Below are positions 34,796-45,870 of a DNA stretch of 64,000 bases, piece by piece. Both the position numbers and the translations under genes were made by a program. How positions within the stretch are numbered: position 1 is the stretch's first letter; each line of letters starts with the position of its first letter. The notes beneath the pieces were generated by a model. The model saw nothing but the letters and a program-made list of their open reading frames with translations. It searched no databases and was not told the origin of the DNA. Source of the stretch: Cristatella mucedo (lineage: Eukaryota; Bryozoa; Phylactolaemata; Cristatellidae); NCBI GenBank assembly GCA_009760855.2, contig WPIO01000114.1, positions 998,501 to 1,062,500 of the forward strand, given 5' to 3'.

Positions 34796-35255
34796 GCAAG
34801 CCTATCACTCAGATCTACTCCCACAAACGGGCCAAGCGTCGTACCACCCGCTTTTCGGAATCCAACAGTTTACGAATACCACGTACAAACCTCAAATCCT
34901 TTGCAGACCGTGCATTTAGTTCGTCTGCTCCCAAAGCCTGGAACTCACTACCGACTTATGCCAGAACATCTCCTAACTTTACCACTTTTAAAAAGAACTC
35001 AAAGACACAGACATTTAGGGCAGCATTCAGCAGGTCCCTGTGATTCTTCCTTCATGTGCTTATGCGTACTGACACTGTGCATGCTGCCACTAACCACATT
35101 TGCATGTTGAACCTGGGCATGTCTCCCTAACCACGTTATTCATGTTTATCAAGCATGATATTACTCTCCATTTAATCGGGATACCCTTTGCAGCAAATGT
35201 AAAGCGCCTAGAAAGAGTTCGAGTTCCCTGAGGTCTATTACTATAATTATAAATA
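34795..35255 (+). mobile_element. LINE family A, C-terminal coding and 3' UTR
   Basis: Starts AAGCAAGCCTATCACTCAGA (APAYLSD equivalent). It includes CCTGGAACTCACTACCGACT (AWNSLPT), the UTR GTGCTTATGCGTACTGACAC, and the hairpin region AAAGCGCCTAGAAAGAGTTC with GAGTTCCCTGAGG, but loses the final GGCGCTTT arm. Confidence 0.9.
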
Positions 35256-35770
35256 TTATTTCCGCTCGATTGGGGTTTATTGCTATTTTTGAAAGCATGC
35301 GACAACAGGCAACTATAATGAAACCGGTCTTGTCAACTATTTTAAGGGTTCTGCCTAGCACTTTGTGGGCTGCCTTCAACGTTGTTTAATAACGTTTCTT
35401 GTCCATTCGCTAAAGAACAGTGAATTAGGCAATTCAGGTAATATAATTTATGTACTCCGAGAAAATATTATTGCAATCGACAACTTCAGCACAAAGTGCA
35501 ATTTTTAGTCGATGATCTTTTACCGTTGGATCAACGAAAAGATGGAGTTGACTTTGGCCACTAAATAGCTTATTTAAGAATATACCTTAATTATGCAAAT
35601 CTTGTCATTTAAACATTAGTTTCCACAAAGAAAGTTAGTCAGAAAAATTTCAGGCCACAAAGAAGAATTTTGCCCACCTCGCTAACGGGTGAGCATTTTG
35701 GGTGAACTAACCAGCAATGCAACAACTACTTCCTGCTTGTGCACAGACAGTGTGCACATCATTAAATGTC
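35255..35770. other. unique sequence, nothing recognised
   Basis: AT-rich, without repeats or open frames I can assign. Confidence 0.5.
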
Positions 35771-35832
35771 TCTCCTTCTCTCTCTCTATCCCTCTCTGTC
35801 TGTCTGTCTGTCTGTCTGTCTGCCTGTCTCTG

Positions 35833-35895
<63 letters not shown>
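35770..35895. repeat. (CT)n / (CTGT)n microsatellite
   Basis: TCTCTCTC and CTGTCTGTCTGT blocks followed by about 30 CT units. The Ser/Leu-rich open frames across it are artefacts of the repeat. Confidence 0.95.
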
Positions 35896-37980
35896 CTTCC
35901 GGTCTCAATAAGATATTCTATAAAATAAACGGATGTAGTTTCAAGGCTGTGACACTTAACATTTAAATACTGCAGCATGCTGTAATGGAGGCTGTAAATG
36001 CGATGCTCAAATGACTTTTCAATATTTAAGCAATCCCTTAGACACTGGGAAGTCAACCAGTTTACTAAAGCTCACTCAAATATGGCGTTAATTCATCCAT
36101 CAAAAATACGTGTGATATTTGAATGCCGCAAATTTCTATAACAAAAAGAGCTACCTTGCGAGGTTGTAACAGACACTATTGAACAATTATAGCAACTTTC
36201 AAATCTTCTGCTTTTGCTGTCGCTGCCTTCACAGCTAGCAGCTGGAAATCGTTTACCTTTAAATGTAAGTTCTTTATTTTCAAGCCACCGCTTTCTACTC
36301 TGCACGAGTTTTTGACAAAAATAAGCACCGACCAAAGATTTGAGTTTCTAATGAATTTACACTGCCTGGTCAAAATTATTATCTGGCCGGTACTCTTAGT
36401 TAGTTTTTCTTTGGTCCTCATGGATGAGTGACTTGTAGTGAAGTCTCAAATCGCAGTTTGCCAAAAAAGAATGCATGATGAAAGATACTGGACATAAAAT
36501 TGACAGAAAGACAAAAACACTTCGTAAAGCTAACGCCAGCAACTGTTATTAGTAAAGGAACTTCTAATATAGCAGTTCTCAGGGTCGACGAACCGTCACC
36601 ATGCAGGTGTTCGTCACGCTCACGCATAGAATGAAGAGTATTTTCATTCCCCTGTCGTTTCAAATCTTGTTCAATCCAAAATCTTTCACTAAAATTAAAG
36701 GCAGCATCAGTTAACTGGCCAAAAATGCACTGTCTATATAATTAACGGTAGCATAATTTAACTTACCCGTCCGTAGTTCCTTAATATCTAGGATATCTTA
36801 ACTGAAGCTGGCATTTCCATTCAATTCAAACATTCTAAAAAGAAGCACCTAAAATGCAGAGACTAGATTTTCTTACGCAATTATCTACTTTGCAACCTCG
36901 GTAGGAGATAGTAAACGATTTTAGTAAAGTCTGGCTCATGCAGGCTGACTTAATTTGCAACTAAAGCTCAGTTCCAAAACTTAAAATGCGTTCACACGTT
37001 GTATGAAAATCTAGGTTTGTATGTAGATTTACTTGAACATTTAAAGAACTTAAAACATGTAACATTATTGTGACGATGCTTCCTCAGAATGAAAGTAAAT
37101 ATGGTAACGTGAAAGCCGCTTCTAACTGACCGATAGTGCAAGCAAAACCATAAAAAAATATCTATCATTAATGCTACATCGCTCCCTCTGAAAACCAAAG
37201 TTCTCTCTAGGTTTAGTGTGGGCATTTCAACATCATGCCTACGTCGACCAATAAATGAGTGCAAGCATTGCAACTAACTCAAGCGGCTAGCAACATCTCA
37301 CTGTGCCTTTTCTGGCACATCCGTTTTTTCTTGTTGATAGTGTGGCGGGCTAGCCTTTAATAAAATTGCTCCATTTCACTATGAATATTCTACACAGCTT
37401 TATTATAGGATTGGTTATCGCATGCGTAATCTCTTTCTTCAGCTCCGTGGTTAATAACAGCAACCAACATTGAACCGAGTTATTTGCATTCTCGCACACA
37501 ATTGTAAACGTGTTAGAGCTTCGTGGCACGCTCAGTTACCTTTCCAAACATCTATTTTTCCTCGTTCTTTTCTTCGTATAGCCTCTGCTACTTTCAATTA
37601 CCAGCATTCTCTTAAATAAGGGATTCTTCCGCTTTTGCTTGCCATTTTGCGGTGGTTTCGCCTATAAAATAGGGCTCCCAAAGATTATATCACTATTGCT
37701 CGGTAAATGATTACCTTACATGAGCCGCGACAGTGAACACAAACCTGGAATCAACGGCCGCATTCTCATTTTGAGAGCTATGAGTTATAACTCAATACCA
37801 AACCATGACAGACGAAATGTGCGGTGATGTCGTTGAAAATTAACACCTTCCTCAAAAGATTCAATGCCACTAATGCACATTTGCCTAAAACCCAGGTGCG
37901 AGGCAACACAATTCACCATCGTACTAGGTTTCCTGGCATGCAACAAAAATGGATATTTAAATGATGTTTAATGGATATAT
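35895..37980. other. unique sequence, possible small exons only
   Basis: No transposon seen. A 30-base segment (36235-36264) is flanked by a strong pyrimidine tract ending TTCACAG and by GTAAGT, as a micro-exon would be. The short minus-strand frames at 36335-36093, 36421-36176, 36663-36418 and 37273-36992 have no recognisable content. Confidence 0.4.
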
Positions 37981-38155
37981 AGCATGCTGACCCTGTGCAT
38001 GTCACCCCTAACCATATTATTCATTTTTTTGTTTCTCAAGCATGATTTTACTTAAAATTCAATTGCGTTTGCCTTTGCAGCAAATGCAAAGCGCCTAGAA
38101 AGAGTATAGGTTCTCTGAGGGCACTTTGTCAAGTTCGTTACTGTTATTACTATTA
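37981..38155 (+). mobile_element. LINE family A, 3' UTR end
   Basis: TAGCATGCTGACCCTGTGCA, the hairpin with CAAAGCGCCTAGAAAGAGTA and GGGCACTTTGTCAAG, then a TTATTACTATTAT tail. Confidence 0.9.
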
Positions 38156-38715
38156 TATGGGGCTTTGGCTTCCGGAATGCAACATACCCGTCTATAGGTA
38201 ATGAAAATAGTTTTCTGTGGCACGGTATCCAGACGAAGATATATAATCACAAGTAGACAGGAAATCCTCAGTCTTGGACTTCGGGGCTTGGAACAACTGC
38301 TTAACATTCGACAAAGCGAGAAGACGGCAAAAACAAGCCTCCGGTTAAAAAAACTAACTAAATGACACTGCGACTCCTACTGTATTTAGCTTCCTCAAGG
38401 GTAACTTTTCTCTCGTGCTCTCATTTTTTTCGTAGCAGCCGACAATTTACAAATAATTTTGCGACTGCATTGTGCAATTTCCCTAGAATAAAAATCAAAA
38501 CCTCGTCGTCCTCTTAAGGCAATTTTCTATCTCCAAAACCTGCTGAATAGCAACCCGTGTGGTCTGCTAATACCGCAGTGATCATAGCAAGACGCCACAT
38601 CAGCAGTGCTGTGAACTACATGGAACACCAAAATCATGGCATAGCAACCCTTTATCAAGCCTGCGATCGTTAGACACTGTCGCGAATCCAAAAGCAAAAC
38701 GCAACAGCTCAAAAA
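38155..38715. other. unique sequence, nothing recognised
   Basis: No feature I can support. The minus-strand frame 38775-38527 overlaps the next LINE tail and looks accidental. Confidence 0.45.
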
Positions 38716-38992
38716 AATAAATAACAATAGTGATGCTTTTGATATAGCACCTTCAGAGAGCTTAATCTCTTGCAAGGCATTTTTAATTGCTGCAAAGGAA
38801 GCACGATTGAATGGTTATTGGTTTAATGCTCAATAAACGACAAGAATAACAGAGTTACGGGTGGCAGGCACAGTATCGGCATACAAATTAGAAGAGTGGC
38901 AGCTTGCAGAGTGTCAGCATGCATATGCACATAAAAGACGAATCTCAGGGACCCAGTAGGTGTTGTCATAAATAGACGCGTTTTAAGGAAAT
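38715..38992 (-). mobile_element. LINE family A, 3' end
   Basis: Minus strand: decayed ATT tract and hairpin (ATAGCACCTTCAGAGAGCTT), UTR (GTGGCAGCTTGCAGAGTGTC, ACATAAAAGACGAATC), ending at CATAAATAGACGCGTTTTAA. Confidence 0.85.
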
Positions 38993-39930
38993 ACGAGTGA
39001 GAGGCTAGCAGAGTAGCTAGCAGACCACTACTTCTCAGTCTTAGTTTCACTTAAACTCTGGTTGTTCGATTTCTCGAGCTTTGGAAGCTTCAAAACTTCT
39101 AGCTTAAGCTACTGTGGTGACAGCAGGGGTCTCCACATGTGGTCTGACTTATGTCTTCTTCTCTCCGAGACCTCGCACTGCAGAGGAATTGTTACTCTCT
39201 GGATCCCAACTCTCGCTGGCCTTTCTTTAGCGTATCCACCTCACAAAATCAAGCCAAACCGTCCCAAGCTGACGCTTTTGTGCGAGCGAGCCTACCAGCC
39301 CAGCACTTTAGTTAAATAGTACAGCAATCGATTCCAATCCTGACCGCGTCGTCTACCTAAAGCTCAATTCCAGTCATCCAAGTAGATTGCACAGTCATTC
39401 TACCCCCTGGCTATCATTATCAAATAAATGACGGTTCCCTGTGGTTCTACTTGGCTAGATTCTCGCCACAGATTTGTATAACCGCCCAAATAAAAGCTCA
39501 GTTAGGCAAGGGCTCCATATCGCTGCCAAACTGGGAGCTGATCTAGTGCACTTTTACCAAGCCTGGTAGCAGCATCTCAACATTAACCTACGGACGTCAG
39601 AGGATGTTGGTATTTGCCAGCCCCAGAACAACGAGGGCGGCTCCCAGAAGCACTGCTACAGAGTCATAGGTGCTATGCTGATACATGTGGGCGCTCGAAG
39701 TGCAGCTCGGTTGGAAAGCTAGCAAGAACGACCATTATTTAAGAGTATAGTATGTGGGACTGCTTCTGTATGTATGTATGTCAGTTTTTAACTCTACTGC
39801 ACCACAAAAACAAAGTATGAACTACCCAGCAGAGATTTCCCACAGCATCAGGAAAGCCTGAGAGGATTTTGGTTTGCCTGCAGTAACGATTTGACTTAAT
39901 CTAAAGCAGCGAAGAGAAAGTTAATAGCAT
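38992..39930. other. region of slightly higher GC with unassigned open frames
   Basis: 39062-39319 (+) is open for 85 codons. 39374-39546 (+) follows an acceptor-like CTCAATTCCAG and stays open for 57 codons (LPPGYHYQINDGSLWFYLAR, LPNWELI) to a TAG. I recognise neither. They could be the remains of one coding element or chance. Confidence 0.3.
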
Positions 39931-40060
39931 CGCTGAGTGTGGAAGGCAGGCTTTGAAGTGAGTAGTATTGAAGTAGCAGCTCAAGATAGCTGGAACGAGT
40001 GTGTTTCAGCTAGCAGCCAGAGAGTTGATGCGGTTGCTACAGAGTTGTAATGTACTTTTC
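39930..40060 (-). mobile_element. LINE family B, C-terminal fragment, old
   Basis: TGAAGTGAGTAGTATTGAAG, TAGCAGCTCAAGATAGCTGG and CAGAGAGTTGATG match GAGGTAGTGAGTAGCATAGA, AGTAGCAGTTCAGGACCGCT and GTCGGCAGTTGGAGAG of the B copy at 2000-2080, in the same orientation. Confidence 0.65.
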
Positions 40061-40171
40061 ATAGTCTGTGTGCCGTTGAGCGAATGAATGCCTCGCCAAA
40101 GATCTTAAGGAGAATTATCAAGAAAATTAATTTACTGTTCAGTTGAGGACCTGTGGGCGCGAGGAGGCGGA

Positions 40172-40280
40172 CATTGGTTTGACTCACTGGTTAAATTGCT
40201 CACCCAGACATAGATCTGGCCATGATTTTGGGGTTGAGCGCCGTTGCGTATGTAAAGCTTCTGTAGAGTGATTATGTTCT
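40172..40280 (+). mobile_element. tRNA-derived SINE S2, copy 4 (+ strand)
   Basis: TGGTTTGACTCACTGGTTAA (box A region), TTGCTCACCCAGACATAGAT, CTGGCCATGATTTTGGGGTT (box B decayed), then GCGTATGTAAAGCTTCTGTA and GAGTGATTATGTTCTTTTA. The only S2 copy here on the + strand. Confidence 0.7.
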
Positions 40281-42697
40281 TTTACTGTGCCACACACATG
40301 AATTATACTTGCTTATACATTTAAACTGGTGCAGCTGTGCAGGTAGGTACGAACGACCCAAGCGGCAGCAAGCCCTACTGGTCAGTCTAAGAACCACATT
40401 CTGTAGCTATTGATGACCTGGAAGCCATCGAAGCTATTTCAGCAATACAGACTTATAGCTGAAGCAGTAAGTTTTTTTAACTACCTCTGCAGCCGTATCA
40501 CTAGCTGTAATTTGAAGAGGACGTGAAGACTCTTTTGAAATAATATAAATCTTGACATCGCTAGATTGAATAGATAGAAGTGCAGTCAAGCAAGCCGGAA
40601 TAACGCAATGTAAGAGCTTAAAAGTGGGTGAAAATATCTAGTAGTAATACAATGGTTGAGGAGAATAATCACTCAACCGTAATGACCATTATATTAAAAC
40701 AATTATTATGATTCAGCGTTTGCAGATAACTCACCAGAGAACATATAATGTATTCCAATAGATATGCCTTATTACTGAGCTACCAGATTAACCCATTCAG
40801 TCTCTTCAGCTCATAACAAATACCTCTGCGAAGCAGCCATTGCATTCTGTCTATAGTCGGATGCATAGATAAGTTATTACTCTCACTCGCAAGACCTGCA
40901 ACGGCTCACTTTCTTCAGACAAACTGCTAAACTGCCTACAACCGGCTACACGCTCCTCGTGCCGGCAGCTTACCTAAGAGCTTGTATATATTACGTGCTT
41001 GAATCGTGCACTTAAAGACTTTTTTGAAATTTAAACATTCGCTGCGAGAGTCTTAGACCCTTAAACTGAATTCGTCATTTCATGCTCATATCCATATTTG
41101 CTCCTACTGCCTACTGTGTCTCATCGGTTCCAGCCTTTTCGAGCGGTCAAGCTCATGCCACCTAACTGCTCGATTGCAATTTTTACTTAGCAATGCATTT
41201 AATTTTTTCTTGTGGCTTGAGTTTGATTTAGATGGATTCTAAGAATTGCCAATGTTTTGAATCGTATAGGCTTACAATATGGAAAATCTAAAGTTACCCC
41301 CAGTTAGTCACTGTCATAATCTGAAACTAAAATTGAATAAATTATGACAATATATAAATCACTTATTAATTTTAAATCAACTCGCTGCACAATATTGTTG
41401 CAGCACTTTTCAATTTTAAAATTCTAATTTCACACGATTTTATAAGTTCGTAACAGGATTTAGGATTTCGTTAAGCTTCTCACGTAGGAGCCGCTATAGA
41501 GATTCTTGACACTCTACGTCTGGATTTGTGAATCGTCAATCTTTGGTTCCGCTTTACTCACAGTCTGAAACAAGAAAAAGGGTCGATTGGTTTCACCTAA
41601 AATTGCTCTCGTGAGTCACGTTTTGTCCGGCCTATTGTCCTGATTCTTCGTTCTTCCTCGACCTCATGCTTAGCAGTCAAAGCTGGCATAAAGTCTGAGG
41701 ACGGCCAGGAGTCATGTGTACGGTGTCCCAACATTTGCTTAGTAGCTCAAGATTAAGATTTGTCGCAAAACATCATGAGTTATCCCACATAGTACTAAAA
41801 CTTTTCACGTTGCAAGATCGGCGAGGATGATAGAACTGTTTTTTTTGCACTCACGCCCATATTAATACAGCTTCTCGTTCATCTTTATGTTTTTAAATAA
41901 CGACTAAATAACGGCTTTTGTCCCAATAAACTGAAGTGCTTAGAAGTAGATCAATTTCCTTCAGGGAATTGTGCTAATCGGCCGAATATCTGGCTTGATT
42001 CTTGAAGAGCAAAATCAAAATTTTTAGTGTTTACAATAAAGCATAGGTTGACCAAATTAGGAATAATTCCACTGATCAATATATGCACATATCTTTCTTA
42101 TCGCTATACCATATAAGCAGCTTATCTTGCAGTAAGCAATATAATGCAGGATCATAGAAAGACTTAAAATTCATCCCATTTTTTGTATTCACCAAAAGCA
42201 TAAGCCCTTTATTTGCAATGAAACAAATTTTCCCAGTCCTGCCCTTTAATACATGCATGCAATAAATTTGCATAGTTTTAGCAGAAGGCTGTTGCAAGGG
42301 CGAGGGAGAGGCCGTATGGTTTTCATCGAAAAAAACCTCAACGTTGGGAAAAGGACACGATTAAAGTATTTCCTTTGAGATCAGGCTACCTATCTTGAAC
42401 AGAAATTGCAGTGGAGATTTCTGGTTGGCAAATATGTACTAAATTTGCTCTAAATGCATACTTATTTAGACGAACCTATAGCCACCAGACTATTCCCCTT
42501 TTTTTTAGAGAAGATGAAGCAGCACACCCACTGCACTTTGGTCTGCGGACCAATTATAATTAGTCTTAACACAATCAAATTTCTGCACCCATTAGAGAGA
42601 TTACAATCTAACTTAATTTCAATGACATTCTAGAAGAAAACCACAGCCTTTGAGGTCGGAATTAAGTATTCTTTAAGCTCTGTTTAGCCAGATAAAG
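40280..42697. other. long unique stretch, nothing recognised
   Basis: Very AT-rich in parts. The only open frame over 70 codons (42297-42076, minus) has no recognisable content. No tRNA, SINE or LINE similarity seen. Confidence 0.5.
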
Positions 42698-43283
42698 CTA
42701 ATAATAATAATAATAATGTACGTGATAAAGCGCCCTCAGAGAACTTAATCTCTTTCTAGGCGCTTTACATTTGCTGCAAAGGGAAATGCCATTGAATGGT
42801 AAGTAAAATCATGCTTGAAAAACAAACAAAATGAATAACATGGCTAGGGGTGATATGCACAGGGTCGGCATGCAAATGTGGTTAGTGGCAGTATGCACAG
42901 TGTCAGCACGCATAAGCACGTGAAGGATGAATCCCAGGGACCACTAAATTCTGTCCTAAATAGGTGTGTTTTTAAGTTTCTTTTAAATTTGGTCAGGTCA
43001 GGGCATGTTCTGATGCAGGTCGGGAGAGAGTTCAAGGCTTTGGGAGCCTATGAACTACATGCACGGTCTCCAAAGGATTTAAGGTTTGTACAAGGTATTT
43101 CTAGACTGTTGGATTCCGAAAAGCGGGTGGTACGATGCTTGGCCTGATGTGGAAGTATGTCGGAGAGATAGGCTGGAGCCATAGAATGAAGGGACTTAAA
43201 AGTGAGCAACAAAACCTTGACGTCAATCCGTTGCTTGGCTGGTAGCCAGTGCAGGTCGGCGAGAAGTGGAGTAATGTGGCTAT
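42697..43283 (-). mobile_element. LINE family A, C-terminal coding and 3' UTR
   Basis: Minus strand: AATAATAATAATAATAATG tail, and a perfect 3' hairpin at 42727-42766 (outer arms AAAGCGCC/GGCGCTTT, inner arms AGAGA/TCTCT). The UTR follows, then coding back to ITPLLADLHWLPAKQRIDVK (43280). Little diverged; a comparatively young copy. Confidence 0.92.
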
Positions 43284-43702
43284 TTGTAATCATATGCAGT
43301 AAGCCTGTGGACACGTTTCGCTGAGTAATAAGCAAGATAAAAATTCTTTTCATTTTCGTCCTAGAATATGAATACCGTCATAGAGCGAAGCCACTGTTAA
43401 AAAAATGACTGAAATCTAAAGTGGCCATATTGCGTTGTACTTGAGCGAAAAAGTTCTCCCCAAGAGAGACTCCAACGCCTTCGAGCGTCTGATCTTTCCG
43501 ATTTTTATTGCTACCGTATAAGGTTCGTCTATAGGACATTATCTCCCTCGCCAGTGGAATGGGAAGTCACAATTCTTAGAGGTGAGAGCAATGCGCAGGA
43601 TAAACATAAAGAAGCCACGGAATAGGCCACCAATAATGAAGGTTTCCAAAAGACTGACGGCGACGCACCTCGCTATCTACGTGCCTTGTGCCACCGTCCA
43701 TA
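43283..43702. other. unique sequence, nothing recognised
   Basis: No open frame or repeat I can assign. Confidence 0.5.
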
Positions 43703-43766
43703 AGCCTGTATAGAGATTAAGTTCTCTGAGGGCGATTCATCAAGTGCATTAATATTATTATTATTC
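43702..43766 (+). mobile_element. 3' terminus of LINE A or SINE S2
   Basis: TAAGCCTGTATAGAGATTAA, GTTCTCTGAGGGCGATTCAT, then CAAGTGCATTAATATTATTA. CCTGTATAGAG is nearer to S2 copy 3 (CGCCTGTATAGAG), while CAAGTGCATT and the ATT tail are LINE-like. It is only the last ~60 bases. Confidence 0.7.
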
Positions 43767-44650
43767 CCGAGTCTACATTTGGAAAACCATGTAATGAGCG
43801 TGCATTATTTGAGCCAGAACTCGTGAAACAGGAGCCCGTATGGTTGAGCGTGTTATTAAAGATATTCCAAAGGAGCATTAGTACGCGTTTTAGCATCAGC
43901 TATCACATCAGCAACTACGACACTCATAAAACACAACCGGAATGCGTAGATTGCATTATTTTTTTATTTTCCCATCACCATACTGTTCGGCTCAAGTACG
44001 CATCTTCCAGAAAGCCAAAGATAATCAGAGAAAGAAGTGGAGAGGCCAGGAAACTTTCAATTAATAAGGTCAATGTTGAAAGCATGCACACATTGATTTT
44101 GAGAAAGCTGAAGATGATCTTTGGTTTGCTTTGTCCTTGTCCTTGAGCTAAATGAAAGTGTTCCGTTGCTGAATGTAATAAGCGGCAAGCGGCATTGTAC
44201 CTCTGGCATTGCGGCAATGTACCTGCATCATGGGCCTGTACGGCCCGTAATATTTCGGAGCATTACAGACATTATCCCCGGGACTGCACTTCACAATGTC
44301 TGTCTCATAATTGTGATCGCAGCGATGGCCGTGTTTTACGCCATCAAGTGTAAGGAGATGGCCTTTTTCTTGTCGGATTGCTAACACCGACACCAATAGA
44401 GTAACTAAAACATTTGTAAATGGGCAAGCAAAAAAGAAATGCAATGCTCTATGCCTCTGAATAAACTTGGTGCTAGTGAGTCTTAGAAGAGAGACAGATT
44501 ACTTCGATGTGTGAAGGAAAGGTTTGCGAGGAAAAGAAAGTAAAATATATCCTCAGTCATCAAAATCAAGTGAACGAGCTCAATCTTTAAAATAAATTCT
44601 CATTATTAAAACACGCCTGCACCGGGTCTTATTCTGATTCTAGCTCTGGA
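43766..44650. other. unique sequence with one cysteine-rich candidate exon
   Basis: Holds the open segment at 44159-44349 described separately; otherwise nothing recognised. Confidence 0.4.
44159..44349 (+). CDS. possible cysteine-rich exon (uncertain)
   Basis: An open segment with AG before it and GTAAGG after it. It reads CSVAECNKRQAALYLWHCG near the start and CTSQCLSHNCDRSDG near the end. The latter spacing (C-x3-C-x3-NC-x4-DG) recalls the short cysteine repeats of MEGF-type proteins, but the usual Cys after DG is absent. The opposite strand is also open and contains several Cys (44444-44148), so the strand is not certain. The acceptor has only a weak pyrimidine tract. This may be a real exon or chance. 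Confidence 0.22.
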
Positions 44651-45870
44651 CGAAGGGGTCACTTCTGAAATATGGAGTACCTTAGGGCTCTGTGCTAGGT
44701 CCGGTTCTTTTCACGGTTTATACTCTGCCTCTTGCTGATATGATTTCCAAGCACAATCTAGGCTTTCACTTCTATGCGGTTTACACTCAGTTGTACTTTT
44801 GCTTTGATCCCTCGCAACCTTCGAGCACCTCAAATTCACTCAACTCACTAGCTGCATGCATTGATGACATTCCCACATGGATGGCGGCAAATTTTCTAAA
44901 ACTAAACGATGATAAAACTAAATTACTTATTATGAGCAAACCCAGGGTGATTCAGAGATTGGAAAGGCTGACTCTCAAAACCGGCTCTGCCAGCATATCT
45001 CCAGTTGAATCAGCTCGCAATCTAGGTGTCATTTTCCAAAGCGACCTCTCGTTAGACGACCGTATCAGCTCCACAGTCAAATCCGCCTATTTTCAGCTTC
45101 ATAACATTGCTAAAATTCGGGCTTGTTTAGATAAAGATACCACATCTAAGTTGGTCCATGCATTCGTGACATCTCGTCTCGACTTCTGCAACTCGCTGCT
45201 TACTGGCCTACCAGCATGTGCGATCAGGCGATTGCAGCTCGTGCAAAACTCGGCAGCTAGGCTTGTCTGTCGTGAGCCTCGCAGTTGCCACATTACTCCA
45301 CTTCTCGCCGACCTGCACTGGCTACCAGTCAAGCAACGGATTGACGTCAAGTTTTTATCGCTCACTTTTAGGTCCTTTCATTCTATGGCTCCAGCTTATC
45401 TTTCAGATATGCTACCCAGTCAGGCCAATAATCATACCACCCGCTTTTCGGAATCCAACAGTCTAGAAATACCTCGTACAAACCTTAAATCCTTTGAAGA
45501 CCGTGCATTTAGTTCGTATGCTCCCACAGCCTGGAACTCCCTCCCGACCTGCGTCAGAACATCCCCCGACCTGCCCCCATTTTAAATGAACCTAAAAACA
45601 CACCTAGTAAGGACAGCATGTAGCGGGTCCCTGTGATTCGTCCTTGATGTGCTTATGCGTGCTGACACTGTGCATGCTGCTACTAACCACATTCGCATGC
45701 TGACCCTGTGCATGTCACCCCTAACCATGTTATTCCTTTTATTTGTTTATCAAGAATGATATTACTCACCATTCAATTGCATTTCTTTTTGAAGCAAATT
45801 TAACGCGCCTAGAAAGAGATTAAGTTCTCTGAGGGTGCTTTATCAAGTGAATTATTATTTGTATTATTAT
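44650..45870 (+). mobile_element. LINE family A copy, 5'-truncated, catalytic site lost
   Basis: Starts at LKYGVP.GSVLGPVLFTVY (44668). A single 297-codon frame (44692-45585) covers the RT palm end and the C-terminal domain almost to the stop. The catalytic FYADDTQLY reads FYAVYTQLYF, so both Asp are gone. 3' UTR, hairpin (CGCGCCTAGAAAGAGATTAA) and ATTATTATTTGTATTATTAT tail complete it. Low divergence otherwise. Confidence 0.92.

Noticed and set aside
35689-35966. Ser/Leu/Cys-rich open frames
   Set aside because: Translations of a (CT)n/(CTGT)n microsatellite.
37715-37760. 25-base minus-strand micro-exon between TGATTCCAG and GTAAGG
   Set aside because: Weak pyrimidine tract, no recognisable peptide and no neighbouring exon; chance is more likely.
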